DNA of 64,000 nucleotides. It comes from Sva-07 sp963715285 (GTDB lineage: Bacteria > Actinomycetota > Acidimicrobiia > Acidimicrobiales > Ilumatobacteraceae). The notes under the pieces were generated by a model. That model worked only from the letters and a program-made list of their open reading frames with translations, did no database searches and was not told the DNA's origin. A program made the position numbers and the translations under genes. The stretch lies in assembly GCA_963715285.1 (NCBI GenBank), contig CAVQRU010000044.1:124001-188000 (forward strand), in the 5' to 3' direction. This document shows positions 18,884-28,716 of the stretch, one piece after another (the first letter of the stretch is position 1; each line of letters starts with the position of its first letter).

Positions 18884-21574
18884 GTGGGATCCCCGGTGAG
18901 CAAGCGCAGATTGGCGTTCCTGTTCACGGACATCGAGGCGAGCACGCGGCGATGGGAGGAGTTCCCCGACGCGATGTTCGACGTCCTCGAACGCCATGAC
19001 GCGTTGCTGAACCGTGTCGTGAGCGACCATTCGGGCACCACGTTCCACTTCTCGGGCGACGGCATGATCGCATCGTTCGAGCAGCCCGCAGATGCCCTCG
19101 CCGCGGCCGTCAGCGCCCAGCGGGAGATCGGCGACACCGATTGGTCGTCGGTCGGCGGGATCACCGTGAGGATGTGCGTGCACGTCGGCGACGTCGTGCT
19201 CCGTGACGGCGAGCCCTTCGGCTGGGCCCTGAATTTCGGTTCACGGCTGAACTCGATCGGTCACGGTGGTCAGGTCCTGTTGTCGGCGGCCGCAGCCGAC
19301 GCACTGGCGAACGAGCTGCAGGGGGAGACGACGATCGACTCCCTGGGCCGTCATCGTCTCCGCGACATCGCGCAACCGGCCGAGGTCCACCAGGTGGTGA
19401 CGCCCGGCCTCCCCCGCGACTTCCCACCGCTGCGCGGCACCGTCCGACCGGTTGCACTGGTCGAACAACCCCACCGGCTGGTCGGCCGCGACGACGACGT
19501 GGCCGACGTGGTGAGGCTGCTCGGCGAGCGTCGGCTGGTCACGATCGTGGGGCCGCCCGGCATCGGGGCGAGCCAGATCGCGGCCGCCGCCGCCAACCGG
19601 CTCGCGCCACAACACGCGCACGGGGTGCAGCACACCGACCTGGCCGGGGTGAGCCCTCAGCGGATGCGCGATGCGATCGCCACGGCACTCGGTGTCGGCC
19701 CACGCCAGGGCTCATCCGTGGAACGGCGTCTCGTCGAGTGGATCGCCGAGCACGACATCCTGTTGGTCCTCGAGCACGTCGAACACGGAGTCGAGGCCGT
19801 CGCCCGGTTGATCGGGTCCGTGCTCGCACAGGCTCCGACGGTCCGCGTGTTGTGCACCAGCCAGCGTCCGCTCGACGTGGAGGGTGAGTACGTCCGACGT
19901 CTCGATCCACTGAGTCCCGACGATGCGGTCGAATTGTTCGTCCAGCGGGCGGTGGCGAGCGGCGGGGCAGCCACCGATTCACCGACACTGCGAGCGCTGT
20001 GCGAGCGACTGGACCGTTTGCCGCTGTCGATCGAGATCGTCGCTGGGAACACGTCCACCTACTCCGTCGAGGAGTTGGCCGAGATGCTCCGCCGACGCGA
20101 ATTCCCGGAACCGGCGAACGGTGACATGTCGATGCGATCGGTGATCGACGCGTTCGCAGTGGCGATCGACGGGCTCGATCCGGCGCGCCGCACGATGTTG
20201 GAGGCCGCGACCGTCTTCTCGGGCCCGTTCGACCGAGGTGCGTTCGCTGCGGTGTGCGCACCCGGCAGCCCGAGTCGGGACACCAATGCAGCGCTGGACG
20301 ACCTGATCACACGATCGCTGATCCACGTCGAGCGCGGCCGCGCGCCCGACCAGTTGCGACTCCTCCACCATCTCGCCGACGTTGTTCGCGAACGTGCGGA
20401 CCCGGCACGTCTCGAGGCCGCCAGAGATCGGTTCACCGACCTGATGGTCGAGCTGGTCGACGAGGCGTCGCTCGGGCTCCGCGGCCCCGACGAGCTGCTG
20501 TGGGACCGGCGGCTCAGCCGCAACTTCGGCAACATCCGCACGGCGTTCGGACGGTGCATCGCAGTCGGCGACGCCAGCCGGGCGGTCGCCATCGCGGTCC
20601 CGATGTGGGAGTACGGGTTCATGCGGATGAACGACGAGTGCTTCCGCTGGGCCGAACGAGTGGTCGCCACGTTCACGGGACGCGACCACGAGGCGATCGT
20701 CGCCCCGGCGCTCGGGGTTGCAGCACTCGGCGCCTGGATCCGCGACGACCTCGATGACACCTACGAATGGTCGAAACGAGCGTTGCGCCTCGAGCGCGAA
20801 CGCGACCTCGCGTTCGACCTGCCGGCACGGCTCGCCCTGATCAATGCCACGGTCTACTCGGGCGACGGTGCGGCGCCTCCGGAGATCTTCGCGGAGCAGG
20901 CGGAGTACCAACGCTCACGACCGGAGTTGTACTTCCACGTCAACGTTGCGACCCAGACGTCGGTGATGAGCACGTGGCTCGGCGATCGAGTGGCTGCCGA
21001 ACGGCGAGCGCTGCGTGCAGTGACGCTCGCACGGCAGTCGCGCAACCCGTCATCGCTGGCGTACGCCCTGTGGGCGCTCGGCTCGGCGATCGAGGAGGAC
21101 GATCCGCTGCGAGCGGAGTCGCTTCTGGGAACAGCGCTGGACATCGCCCGCGGCGTGCACAACGGATGGATCACCGCACTCGTCCAGATGTCGCTCGCTT
21201 CGTTGCGTCGACGGGTCAGTTCACCGATCGATGCCGTTCCGCTGCTGCTCGACCAACTCGACCTCCTGTGGAAGGCCGGGCACCGGTCGCACCTGTGGGC
21301 CACCATCCGGCTGTGCTCGCTGGTGGCCGGCGACCTCGGCAACGACGAGCTGGCGTTCGGGCTCGAGGCGTCGGTCGCAGCGGCGAGCCTGGCCATGCCG
21401 GCACTTCCGGTCGACGCGGCCGCGCTGCGAGCGCAGGACGAACGCATTCGAACGCAGCACCCCACCGAATCGCTCGAGCGAACGGGCGCGATCGCCGCCA
21501 CCTGGGACGTCGACACGATCGTGGCCATGATTCGCGCCGACTTCCAAGGCGCACTCGACGACGCCACCGGCTGA
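18884..21574 (+). CDS. Class III cyclase-homology domain fused to degenerate NTPase and TPR-like region
   Basis: The protein is about 896 residues. Residues 5-180 form an adenylate/guanylate-cyclase homology domain. The first metal Asp is in FTDIEAST and the second in SGDGM, and the Asn/Arg pair is present in ALNFGSR. However, the base-selecting Lys is replaced by His (FHFSGDG), and the second selector position reads EPFG rather than DxYG. An NB-ARC/STAND-like module follows: the Walker A equivalent GPPGIGASQ lacks the Lys, and the Walker B equivalent LLVLEHVEH lacks the usual Asp. The C-terminal half is helical, AfsR/LuxR-associated TPR-like sequence. This is probably a signalling or regulatory scaffold rather than an active enzyme pair. 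A DNA-binding domain is not evident. Confidence 0.8.
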   Translation: MGSPVSKRRLAFLFTDIEASTRRWEEFPDAMFDVLERHDALLNRVVSDHSGTTFHFSGDGMIASFEQPADALAAAVSAQREIGDTDWSSVGGITVRMCVHVGDVVLRDGEPFGWALNFGSRLNSIGHGGQVLLSAAAADALANELQGETTIDSLGRHRLRDIAQPAEVHQVVTPGLPRDFPPLRGTVRPVALVEQPHRLVGRDDDVADVVRLLGERRLVTIVGPPGIGASQIAAAAANRLAPQHAHGVQHTDLAGVSPQRMRDAIATALGVGPRQGSSVERRLVEWIAEHDILLVLEHVEHGVEAVARLIGSVLAQAPTVRVLCTSQRPLDVEGEYVRRLDPLSPDDAVELFVQRAVASGGAATDSPTLRALCERLDRLPLSIEIVAGNTSTYSVEELAEMLRRREFPEPANGDMSMRSVIDAFAVAIDGLDPARRTMLEAATVFSGPFDRGAFAAVCAPGSPSRDTNAALDDLITRSLIHVERGRAPDQLRLLHHLADVVRERADPARLEAARDRFTDLMVELVDEASLGLRGPDELLWDRRLSRNFGNIRTAFGRCIAVGDASRAVAIAVPMWEYGFMRMNDECFRWAERVVATFTGRDHEAIVAPALGVAALGAWIRDDLDDTYEWSKRALRLERERDLAFDLPARLALINATVYSGDGAAPPEIFAEQAEYQRSRPELYFHVNVATQTSVMSTWLGDRVAAERRALRAVTLARQSRNPSSLAYALWALGSAIEEDDPLRAESLLGTALDIARGVHNGWITALVQMSLASLRRRVSSPIDAVPLLLDQLDLLWKAGHRSHLWATIRLCSLVAGDLGNDELAFGLEASVAAASLAMPALPVDAAALRAQDERIRTQHPTESLERTGAIAATWDVDTIVAMIRADFQGALDDATG

Positions 21575-21625
21575 AGATCGCCCAGCAGGGCACGTAGGCT
21601 CGGCGAGAGCGCAGGGAGGCACACG

Positions 21626-24600
21626 GTGACAGCGGGATCGGACATGGAATTCCACCATGGATCGCCGGGCGGTATCACGGATCGCGTCACGGGCGGGCTC
21701 GTGGTCGACGACGGCATCGAGTACTACCGGATCGACGGTGTCGAGGAGATGGCCCCGTTCCTGATGACGGTGGTGTCCGACGCCGACCTCTGGATGTTCG
21801 TGTCGAGCACCGGCGCCCTCACGGCCGGGCGGATCGACGCCGACCACGCGCTGTTCCCCTACGAGACCGACGACCGGATCCATCGAGCCGCCGGCATCAC
21901 GGGACCGATCACGCTGGTCGGCCGCAGCGTCGGGAGCGAGCGCCAACTGTGGCAGCCGTTCGCGCCGGTACCGACCGCCGGATGCCGCCGATCGATCGCC
22001 AAGAGTGTGCTCGGCGATCGACTCGTGTTCGAGGAACGCCGGCCCTCATGGGGCCTGACGTTCCGCGCGACCTGGGCACCGTCCGACACACACGGCTGGG
22101 TACGCACCGCCGAACTGCGTCACGACACGCCCGACGGATCGGCGCCCGACGGATCGGGCACGACGCGTCGACTACGAGGTGCTCGACGGGCTGCTCGACG
22201 TGATGCCGGCCGGTGTCGACGCCCTGACCGAGCAGATCCGGTCGAACCTCGTCAACGCCTACAAACGATCCGAGACCGGGCCGTGGGGATCGCTGGCGGT
22301 CTACTCGCTCGAGTCGCTGATCTCCGATCGCGCCGAGCCGGTGGAGTCGCTGACCGCGACCGTCGTGTGGTCGACCGGTCTCGGCGAGGCCGACCTCCTG
22401 CTCGACGCGGGCGCGGTCGACGACATGATCGTCGGGCGTCCGGCGACACCGGTCACCCTCGTGACGGGCCGACCGGGCGCGTACCTGCTGCGCGGCACGG
22501 TCTCGGTGTCGCCGTCCGAGCCGGCGTCGTGGACGATCGTCGCCGACACCGGGCTCGACCAGCCGGGTGTGATCACTGCCGCGCAGACTGCTCGATCGGC
22601 CGAGGCGCTCGACCGTGTCACCGATGACATCGCTCGCGGATCGGAACGGTTGCGGCGCCTGCTGGGCGACGCCGATGCGTTCCAGTTCACCGGCGACCGG
22701 ATCGCGGACGCCCACCACCTGTCGAACGTGCTGTTCAACTGCATGCGCGGCGGCGTCTTCCCGTTCGGGATGACGATTCCCGTCGACGATCTCGCGGCCT
22801 TCGTCGCCGACCGCAACCGCGACGTGTCCGCACGGCACGGCGACTGGTTCGCACGGCTCGGCCCGTCGACCGACGAACTCACCCTGCGCGCCGAGGCGCT
22901 GGCAACCGGTGACCCCGACCTCGTCCGACTGGTGCTCGAGTACCTGCCGCTGACCTTCTCCCGCCGCCACGGCGATCCGAGCCGCCCGTGGAACCGGTTC
23001 TCGATCAACGTGCGCAACGACCACGGCGACCCGGTGCTCGCGTACGAGGGGAACTGGCGCGACATCTTCCAGAACTGGGAGGCGCTCCTCCAGTCGTTTC
23101 CCTCGTACTTCGTCAACGTCGTGGCGAAGTTCGTCGATGCGACGACGATCGACGGGTACAACCCGTACCGGATCTCGCGGGACGGCATCGACTGGGAGGT
23201 GCCCGACCCCGACGACCCGTGGAGCCACATCGGCTACTGGGGCGACCACCAGATCGTCTACCTCATGCGCCTGCTCGAGATGTGGGACCGCTACGAACCC
23301 GGGGCTCGTGACGGCTGGCTCGACCGTGACGTGTTCGTGTATGCCGACGTTCCGTACGTGCTCGCCAATCACGACTCGATCGTGCGCGACCCTCGCGACA
23401 CGATCACCTACGACATCGAGCACGCCGCCGAGATCGCCGCCCGCGAGCACCGCATCGGCGCCGACGGCCGACTCCTCGTCGACGGCGACGGCTCCCTCCT
23501 CCACGTCGGGCTGCTCGAGAAGCTCGTCGTGCCGGCCCTGGCGAAGCTGACGAACTTCGTGCCCGGCGGTGGCATCTGGCTCAACACCCAGCGCCCCGAA
23601 TGGAACGACGCGAACAACGCACTGGCCGGGCCGGGCCTGTCGATGGTGACGCTCTACCACCTCCGTCGATACCTGGCGCTGCTCGGGACGACCGTCGAGG
23701 CGATGTCGGGTGAATCGGTCGCCGTGACGGCGTCGGTCGCCGAGTGGCTCGACGACATCCGCCGGATCCTCGGCGCCCACGAGGCCGGCCCCGTCGACGA
23801 TGTGGAGCGTCGCACGATCGTCGACCTGCTCGGTCGCAGCGGCGAGGCTCATCGAGGACGCGTTCGTTCAGGGGTGAGATCGGACAAGATCGAACTCGCG
23901 CTCGCCGACGTCCGTGACCTGTGCGCGACATCTCTCGATCACCTCGACACCTCGATCGAGGCGGGGCGACGTCCCGACGGCCTCTACCACTCCTACAACC
24001 GGGTGTCGTTCCCCACCGGCGACACCGCGTGTGTCGACCATCTCGGCCCGATGCTCGAGGGTCAGGTCGCCGTGCTGTCGTCGGGGGTGCTCGACGCGGA
24101 GGAGATGCTCGACATCGTCGATGCGCTCTTCGCGTCGGGAATGCATCGTGCCGACCTCGACACCTTCCTGCTCTACCCGCCGACCGAGTTGCGGCCGTTC
24201 CTCGATCGCAACCAGGTTCCTGCGGATGCGGCAGATCGTCTCCGCCGCCTCGATGGGTCGACCCGGGGCATCGACGACATCGTGGTCACCGGTCCCGATG
24301 GCCGGCTGCACTTCCGTCCCGAGATCGTCAACGCTCGAGCGCTCGAACGCGCACTCGACCACGCCGGGATCGTCGACGACGAACGCGCCACGTGGTTGGA
24401 GATCTACGAGGACGTCTTCGACCACCGGTCGTTCACCGGGCGATCGGGAAGCATGTACGGCTACGAAGGGATCGGCTCGGTCTACTGGCACATGGTGGCC
24501 AAGTTGCTCCTCGCCGTGCAGGAGGCGTACTGGGATGCGGTTCGGCGCGGCGATCCCGATGCGATCCTCGCCCGGATCGCCGAGGCGTATCGGCGGATTC

Positions 24601-25130
24601 GCGCGGGCCTCGGCTACCGGAAGACGCCGCAGGAGTTCGGCGCGATCCCGACCGACTGCTACTCCCACACCCCGGCGCATTCGGGTGCGCAGCAGCCGGG
24701 CATGACCGGCCAGGTGAAGGAGGAGGTGCTCACGCGCTTCGGCGAACTGGGCTTCCACGTCGCGGACGGCCGCATCGTGCTGGTCCCGGGTCTGATCGCT
24801 CCCGACGAGATCCTCCCGGCTGGTGCCGACGGCCGGCCGGACCCAGCCGGCCTCGCGGTCTGTACCGTCCCGATGCACATCGAGACCGGCGCCGACGACA
24901 CCGTGGTGGTGGAACGAACCGACGGCACCGACGAGATCCTCGACACGCTGACGCTCGACACCGCGTCGTCGCACGAGGTGTTCGCGCGAACCGGGACGAT
25001 CAAGCGAGTCCGATGGATCCTCGGGGAGGAGACGACGGCTGCGTGGCGGCGCCGCGCGACAGCCGACGGTCGCGGCGACCCGACGTCGGTCAGCCCCGAT
25101 CGTGCGACAGCGCGTCGACCGCAACCGTGA
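21626..25130 (+). pseudogene. Very large six-hairpin-glycosidase-like protein, split by a frameshift
   Basis: GTG 21626 with AGGGAGG 7 nt upstream starts a frame of about 178 codons (beta-rich N-terminal domain). A single extra base near 22160-22168 moves the coding frame to the one that runs to 25130 and resumes at VDYEVLDGLLDVMPAGVD. Without the shift the product would be about 1167 residues. The central part (NWRDIFQNWEALLQSFPSYF, HIGYWGDHQIVYLMRLLEMW, GGGIWLNTQRPEWNDANNAL) looks like an (alpha/alpha)6-barrel carbohydrate-active protein of the GH94/debranching-enzyme type, but I cannot name the family or substrate. The 3' end overlaps the convergent gene by 41 bp. Confidence 0.7.
22128..22157. 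repeat. Perfect 15-bp tandem duplication at the frameshift site
   Basis: CGCCCGACGGATCGG occurs at 22128-22142 and again at 22143-22157, encoding the doubled peptide PDGSA/PDGSG. The duplication is in frame. The frameshift in the gene is within about 10 bp downstream of it. Confidence 0.8.
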
Positions 25131-25599
25131 TCGCGAGGATGAACGGTGTGATCGAGGGGTCGTCGATCTCGACGCCGTAGGTGTCGCGCACGCGGAACCA
25201 CTTCTTGGAGACCTCGGCGACCTTGTCGCCCTTGCGTTCGATCTCGTACTCGTGGTCGACGATGTTGCCGTGCACCTTCAGGTCGTCGCCGTGTTCGACC
25301 TCGACGTGGAAACGGTCCCGGATCCCCACGAGCGCCTTCTTCACCTTCGCCTCGCGGCCGCCCGCTTCGATCGTGATCGCATCGCGGATCGACAGCACCT
25401 TCTCCCGGATCACCGCGACCTCGTGCCCGTCACGGTCCTCGAGCTTCCACGTGTCGCGCAGCCTGGCGACCTTGCCGTCGACCCGGAACACGCGCTCGCC
25501 GGACGCGTTCTCGATCCAGTAGTCGTCACCGATCGAGATCAGGTCCTCGCGCATCCGGTACTGCTCGTGATGGTCGTCGCGGTGTCTCAACAGACCCAT
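25090..25599 (-). CDS. LURP-one-related (tubby-like, DUF567) protein
   Basis: This 169-residue protein resembles bacterial LURP-one-related proteins. It has repeated beta-strand units such as YWIENASGERVFRVDGK, LRDTWKLEDRDGHEVAVIREK and HEYEIERKGDKVAEVSKKWF, ending in the hydrophobic central helix SITPFILAITVAVDAL. The fold is related to Tubby C-domains and scramblases; the bacterial function is unknown. Its 3' end overlaps the large glycosidase-like gene by 41 bp on the opposite strand. Confidence 0.82.
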   Translation of the reverse strand: MGLLRHRDDHHEQYRMREDLISIGDDYWIENASGERVFRVDGKVARLRDTWKLEDRDGHEVAVIREKVLSIRDAITIEAGGREAKVKKALVGIRDRFHVEVEHGDDLKVHGNIVDHEYEIERKGDKVAEVSKKWFRVRDTYGVEIDDPSITPFILAITVAVDALSHDRG

Positions 25600-25691
25600 G
25601 TCGACTCCTCTCGTCGGTCATCGACTGTACGCCGATGCGGTCGGGTGACGGACCGGCGCGGCGGGGCGTCGAGTTCGCCTACGCTTCCGCG

Positions 25692-25886
25692 ATGGCCACC
25701 TACGCTTGCCCCACCTGTGGAATGTCCGTCAACGCGACCTGCGGCGAATGCGACGCCCCGTTGGTGAACGACACGATCCAGCGCGACGACGGATCGTCGG
25801 TGCAGGTCTCGAAGTGTCCCAATGGCCACGGCAAGATCAAGTCCCCCATGTGTTGCGGGGCCGACATGACCTGTTCGATCGCCTGA
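25692..25886 (+). CDS. Small zinc-ribbon-like protein
   Basis: This 64-residue protein has seven cysteines: CPTCG, CGECD, KCPNGH, MCCG and MTC. The pattern suggests two metal-binding knuckles (zinc or Fe-S). TACGCT (25680-25685) lies 6 nt before the ATG, a leaderless arrangement. I know no defined function. It lies between LURP-one-like and 2TM proteins and is not clearly in an operon. Confidence 0.75.
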   Translation: MATYACPTCGMSVNATCGECDAPLVNDTIQRDDGSSVQVSKCPNGHGKIKSPMCCGADMTCSIA

Positions 25887-25916
25887 CGCGACGACGACGC
25901 GTCACGGCGTCGTCCA

Positions 25917-26201
25917 CTACTGCCGTCGACCGGACGAGTACCGCTTCTCGCGCTCCATCTCGGCGCGGATGTCGTCCTCGGTGATCGGTCGCTGGAAGTA
26001 GACGGCCCAGGCGTTGATGGCCAGGCCGACGCCCCAGCCGAGTATCGGCCAGATCGGCCAGAAGTAGCCGCCGGACGACATCGCCCAGATCGCGATGAGC
26101 ATCGAGTTCACGATCACGTAGGTCGCGGCATGGTTCCTGAAGTCCCGTTTGTCCTTCAGGCGCTTCACAGCGGATCGCCGGCGTTCCTCCTCGTCGTCCA
26201 T
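25917..26201 (-). CDS. 2TM-domain small membrane protein
   Basis: This 94-residue protein has a basic N-terminus (RRSAVKRLKDKRDFRNHAAT) followed by two membrane helices around YVIVNSMLIAIWAM and FWPIWPILGWGVGLAINAW. This is the typical pattern of the bacterial 2TM domain found alone or with histidine kinases. A strong AAGGAGG site precedes the ATG. The role is unknown. Confidence 0.82.
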   Translation of the reverse strand: MDDEEERRRSAVKRLKDKRDFRNHAATYVIVNSMLIAIWAMSSGGYFWPIWPILGWGVGLAINAWAVYFQRPITEDDIRAEMEREKRYSSGRRQ

Positions 26202-26345
26202 GACGACCCTCCTTCCCTCGTTCGTTCGCTCAGTCCTCCCTGACACGATCTTCTGCTCGGAGCGGCTCGTGCACGAGGGGCCAAGGTCCCGCGAGCAGGA
26301 CCTCCGGCCCTTGCGCGATCCGCGGAACGAGCCGACGCTGCATGC

Positions 26346-26750
26346 ATGGATCAGAACGAGATGGGGGTGATCCTGGATGTCACCCCGGGAGATCACGAGG
26401 GCTTCGAGCGCCACCTGCTCGAGGGCATGGGGCACCACGTCGCCGTGTGTCACGGGCCGGGCGAGGACGCGTTCTGCCCACTGATCGAAGAAGGCACCTG
26501 CGACGAGGTGAACCGAGCGCACGGGATCGTGTTCAAGCTCGACCTCGAACGCGAGTACCACCGCCGCATCCTCGAGCAGTACAAGCGGACGCTTCCTGCC
26601 GACATGCCGATCGCCGTCGCCGTGCAACCAGGCCAGGAGATCACCTACGCCGGGCTGCTCGACGGGCTGTACGTCTGGAGCCATTCGCCGACGACGTCCG
26701 AACTCGACGGCTTCGCCGCGCTCGTCGAAGCGGCTGACGACACACGCTGA
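26346..26750 (+). CDS. Conserved hypothetical protein with Cys motif
   Basis: This 134-residue soluble protein has a cysteine-bearing segment, VCHGPGEDAFCPLIEEGTCD, followed by GIVFKLDL and a helix YHRRILEQYKRTL. It ends with an alternating alpha/beta tail, so overall it looks like a small flavodoxin- or receiver-like fold carrying a metal- or redox-sensitive Cys loop. I cannot assign a function. It is divergent from the 2TM gene with about 145 bp between. Confidence 0.7.
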   Translation: MDQNEMGVILDVTPGDHEGFERHLLEGMGHHVAVCHGPGEDAFCPLIEEGTCDEVNRAHGIVFKLDLEREYHRRILEQYKRTLPADMPIAVAVQPGQEITYAGLLDGLYVWSHSPTTSELDGFAALVEAADDTR

Positions 26751-26765
26751 CGGTTGCCGGTCGCG

Positions 26766-28496
26766 TCACGCCGGTTCGAGGTCGTAGCGCACCCAGCCGC
26801 GGGTGCCGGTGTCGACCACCGCCCAGCGGCCGTTGACCGCGGCGTGCGCATGCAGCCACTCGCCGGCGTCGGCCAGATCGACGTCGGGATCGTCGATGTC
26901 GTCGATCACCCAGCGCATGCCGTCACCGGTGACCATCACCACCTGGTCCGGGAGGAACGACTGGACGGGGGAGAACCCGATCCACGGTCCGGACGCGGTG
27001 TGCGAGGAGACCACGTCGACCCGCTCCTGCAACCCCTCGAGTGAGATCTCCTCCCAGCCCTGACCGGCGGAGTCGGTCCACAGCACGATCGTGTCACCCG
27101 ATCGGTTCGTTGCCACGGTGGCCGCGCCGCCGCGCACCGGCATCGCGACGCCGGACCCGGGGAGCGCTGCGAGCGGTGGCGGTTGCGAGTCGTCGATCGA
27201 CCACTCGACACCGTCGGCCGAGATCCACACGGGATCGGAGAGCTTCAGGAAGCCGTCGTCGGTGGCGGCGAGCGGCCCGGACGCCTCCATCAGGCCCTCG
27301 TTCCGGTCGCCGTCGACGCGAACCGGCACGCCATCCCAGGTCGCCGACCACATCTGCGGCACGGCCGGCGCACCGAAACCGAACGGGGTGAGGAAGGGGA
27401 TCAGCGACTCGTCGAACCCGAGCTCCTCCCAGGTGACGAAGGCGGACTCGCTCCGGGCGGCACCGGCTGCGGCGACCTCGACCTGCACGCCCTCGTTGTT
27501 CCGGGCGAGCACGATCACATCAGCGGGGCTGGGTTCACCCAGCAGCTCCGCGGCGAGCACCTCGATCGAGACGTCCAGCGAGACATCCTGTTCGAGCACC
27601 CACCCGGCGGCGTTGGCAACGAGCCGCAGCGGCCTCACCCGGGCGAGCGCCCCCGGTGGCAGCTCGGCGTCGAACTCGGCGTCGACCTCCTCGACGGTCC
27701 AGTCCACGAGGTCACTCGTCGTCGCCACCGTGGTACCCGTCGGCGGCACCGGGAGGAAGCCCGCTGTCGGAGGCGTCCCGTAGGCGGTCAGTCGTCCCCC
27801 GGCCGACTCGTAGAACACGTCACCGAATTCGACCGGCAGGGTGACCTCTCGGGGTTCCCATGCGACTCCGTCCGGCGACCACGCGAACACACGCGGGCTC
27901 GACCGAACGTCGGCGAAGACCGCCGCACGAGCGGCGGCGTCATTGGTCAGGATGTCGGACACCACGTCGAGGAGCCCGGCCTCCGACAGGATGTCGATCG
28001 CCTCCTCCATGGTCGGGGGAAGGCCATCCGGGAACAGCGCCACCACCTCTGGCGGGAAGCGTGCGGCCACCTCCTCGGGCAACCGAGCGGGCAGCGCGGT
28101 TCCGTCGTCGATCCGACCGACGGCGAGGAACCCGTCCTCCCACGCGAGGAGGCCCTCGACGGAGACATCGCCCACGTCGACGTCGATCTCGGCGAACGGC
28201 CCCGGCATCGCCGTCGGCGACGGGTCGATCACGATCGCCTCGGTGGACGCGGCGGTCGGGTGCGAGGTCGTGGTGGTGGCAGTGTCGTCGGCCACCGGCT
28301 CCGTCGGGCCCGCGGGCGCCACGGCGCTCGTGGTCGGCGGCGTGGTGGTGGTGGCGACCTGGGCGTTCGACGGGGTCGAGCCCGCGCCGTCACCGGAGCC
28401 GCAACCGAGCGACGCCCCCAGGACGAGCGCACCGATCCCGAGGAGCCCGACGCGGCCGAACCTCGCCGACCGCGTCCTGGTCGACCGCGTCGTCAT
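26766..28496 (-). CDS. Large secreted lipoprotein of unknown function
   Basis: This protein of about 576 residues has an N-terminus with arginines, a hydrophobic helix (GLLGIGALVLGASLGC) and a probable lipidated Cys, then a Thr/Pro/Ala-rich linker. The body is beta-rich and contains repeats reading 'AWSPDGVAWEPREVTLP', 'ATTSDLVDWTVEEVD', 'WISADGVEWSIDDSQ' and 'MVTGDGMRWVIDD'. These look like sialidase/BNR-type beta-propeller blades, as in many actinobacterial surface proteins. No catalytic residues can be assigned. ATG 28496 is chosen because the longer frame upstream lacks a signal-like context. Confidence 0.72.
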   Translation of the reverse strand: MTTRSTRTRSARFGRVGLLGIGALVLGASLGCGSGDGAGSTPSNAQVATTTTPPTTSAVAPAGPTEPVADDTATTTTSHPTAASTEAIVIDPSPTAMPGPFAEIDVDVGDVSVEGLLAWEDGFLAVGRIDDGTALPARLPEEVAARFPPEVVALFPDGLPPTMEEAIDILSEAGLLDVVSDILTNDAAARAAVFADVRSSPRVFAWSPDGVAWEPREVTLPVEFGDVFYESAGGRLTAYGTPPTAGFLPVPPTGTTVATTSDLVDWTVEEVDAEFDAELPPGALARVRPLRLVANAAGWVLEQDVSLDVSIEVLAAELLGEPSPADVIVLARNNEGVQVEVAAAGAARSESAFVTWEELGFDESLIPFLTPFGFGAPAVPQMWSATWDGVPVRVDGDRNEGLMEASGPLAATDDGFLKLSDPVWISADGVEWSIDDSQPPPLAALPGSGVAMPVRGGAATVATNRSGDTIVLWTDSAGQGWEEISLEGLQERVDVVSSHTASGPWIGFSPVQSFLPDQVVMVTGDGMRWVIDDIDDPDVDLADAGEWLHAHAAVNGRWAVVDTGTRGWVRYDLEPA

Positions 28497-28716
28497 CGAG
28501 CCTCGGATGGTCTGGTGCAGCACCACGATCGTCCTCCTGTCGAGGCCGGACGCTCGACGAGCCGTGCGACACGGCCATCTCATTCGGTTCGTCTCTCTTC
28601 CAGCACACCGTGCGAGGGCAGCTCCGGCCAGGGGACTTCGTCAGGTTCTCGCACCGCGGCGGCGTGTGACCCGGCGAGATACCCTCGGGCCGTCACCGAG
28701 AACGAGGAGCGCCGCA

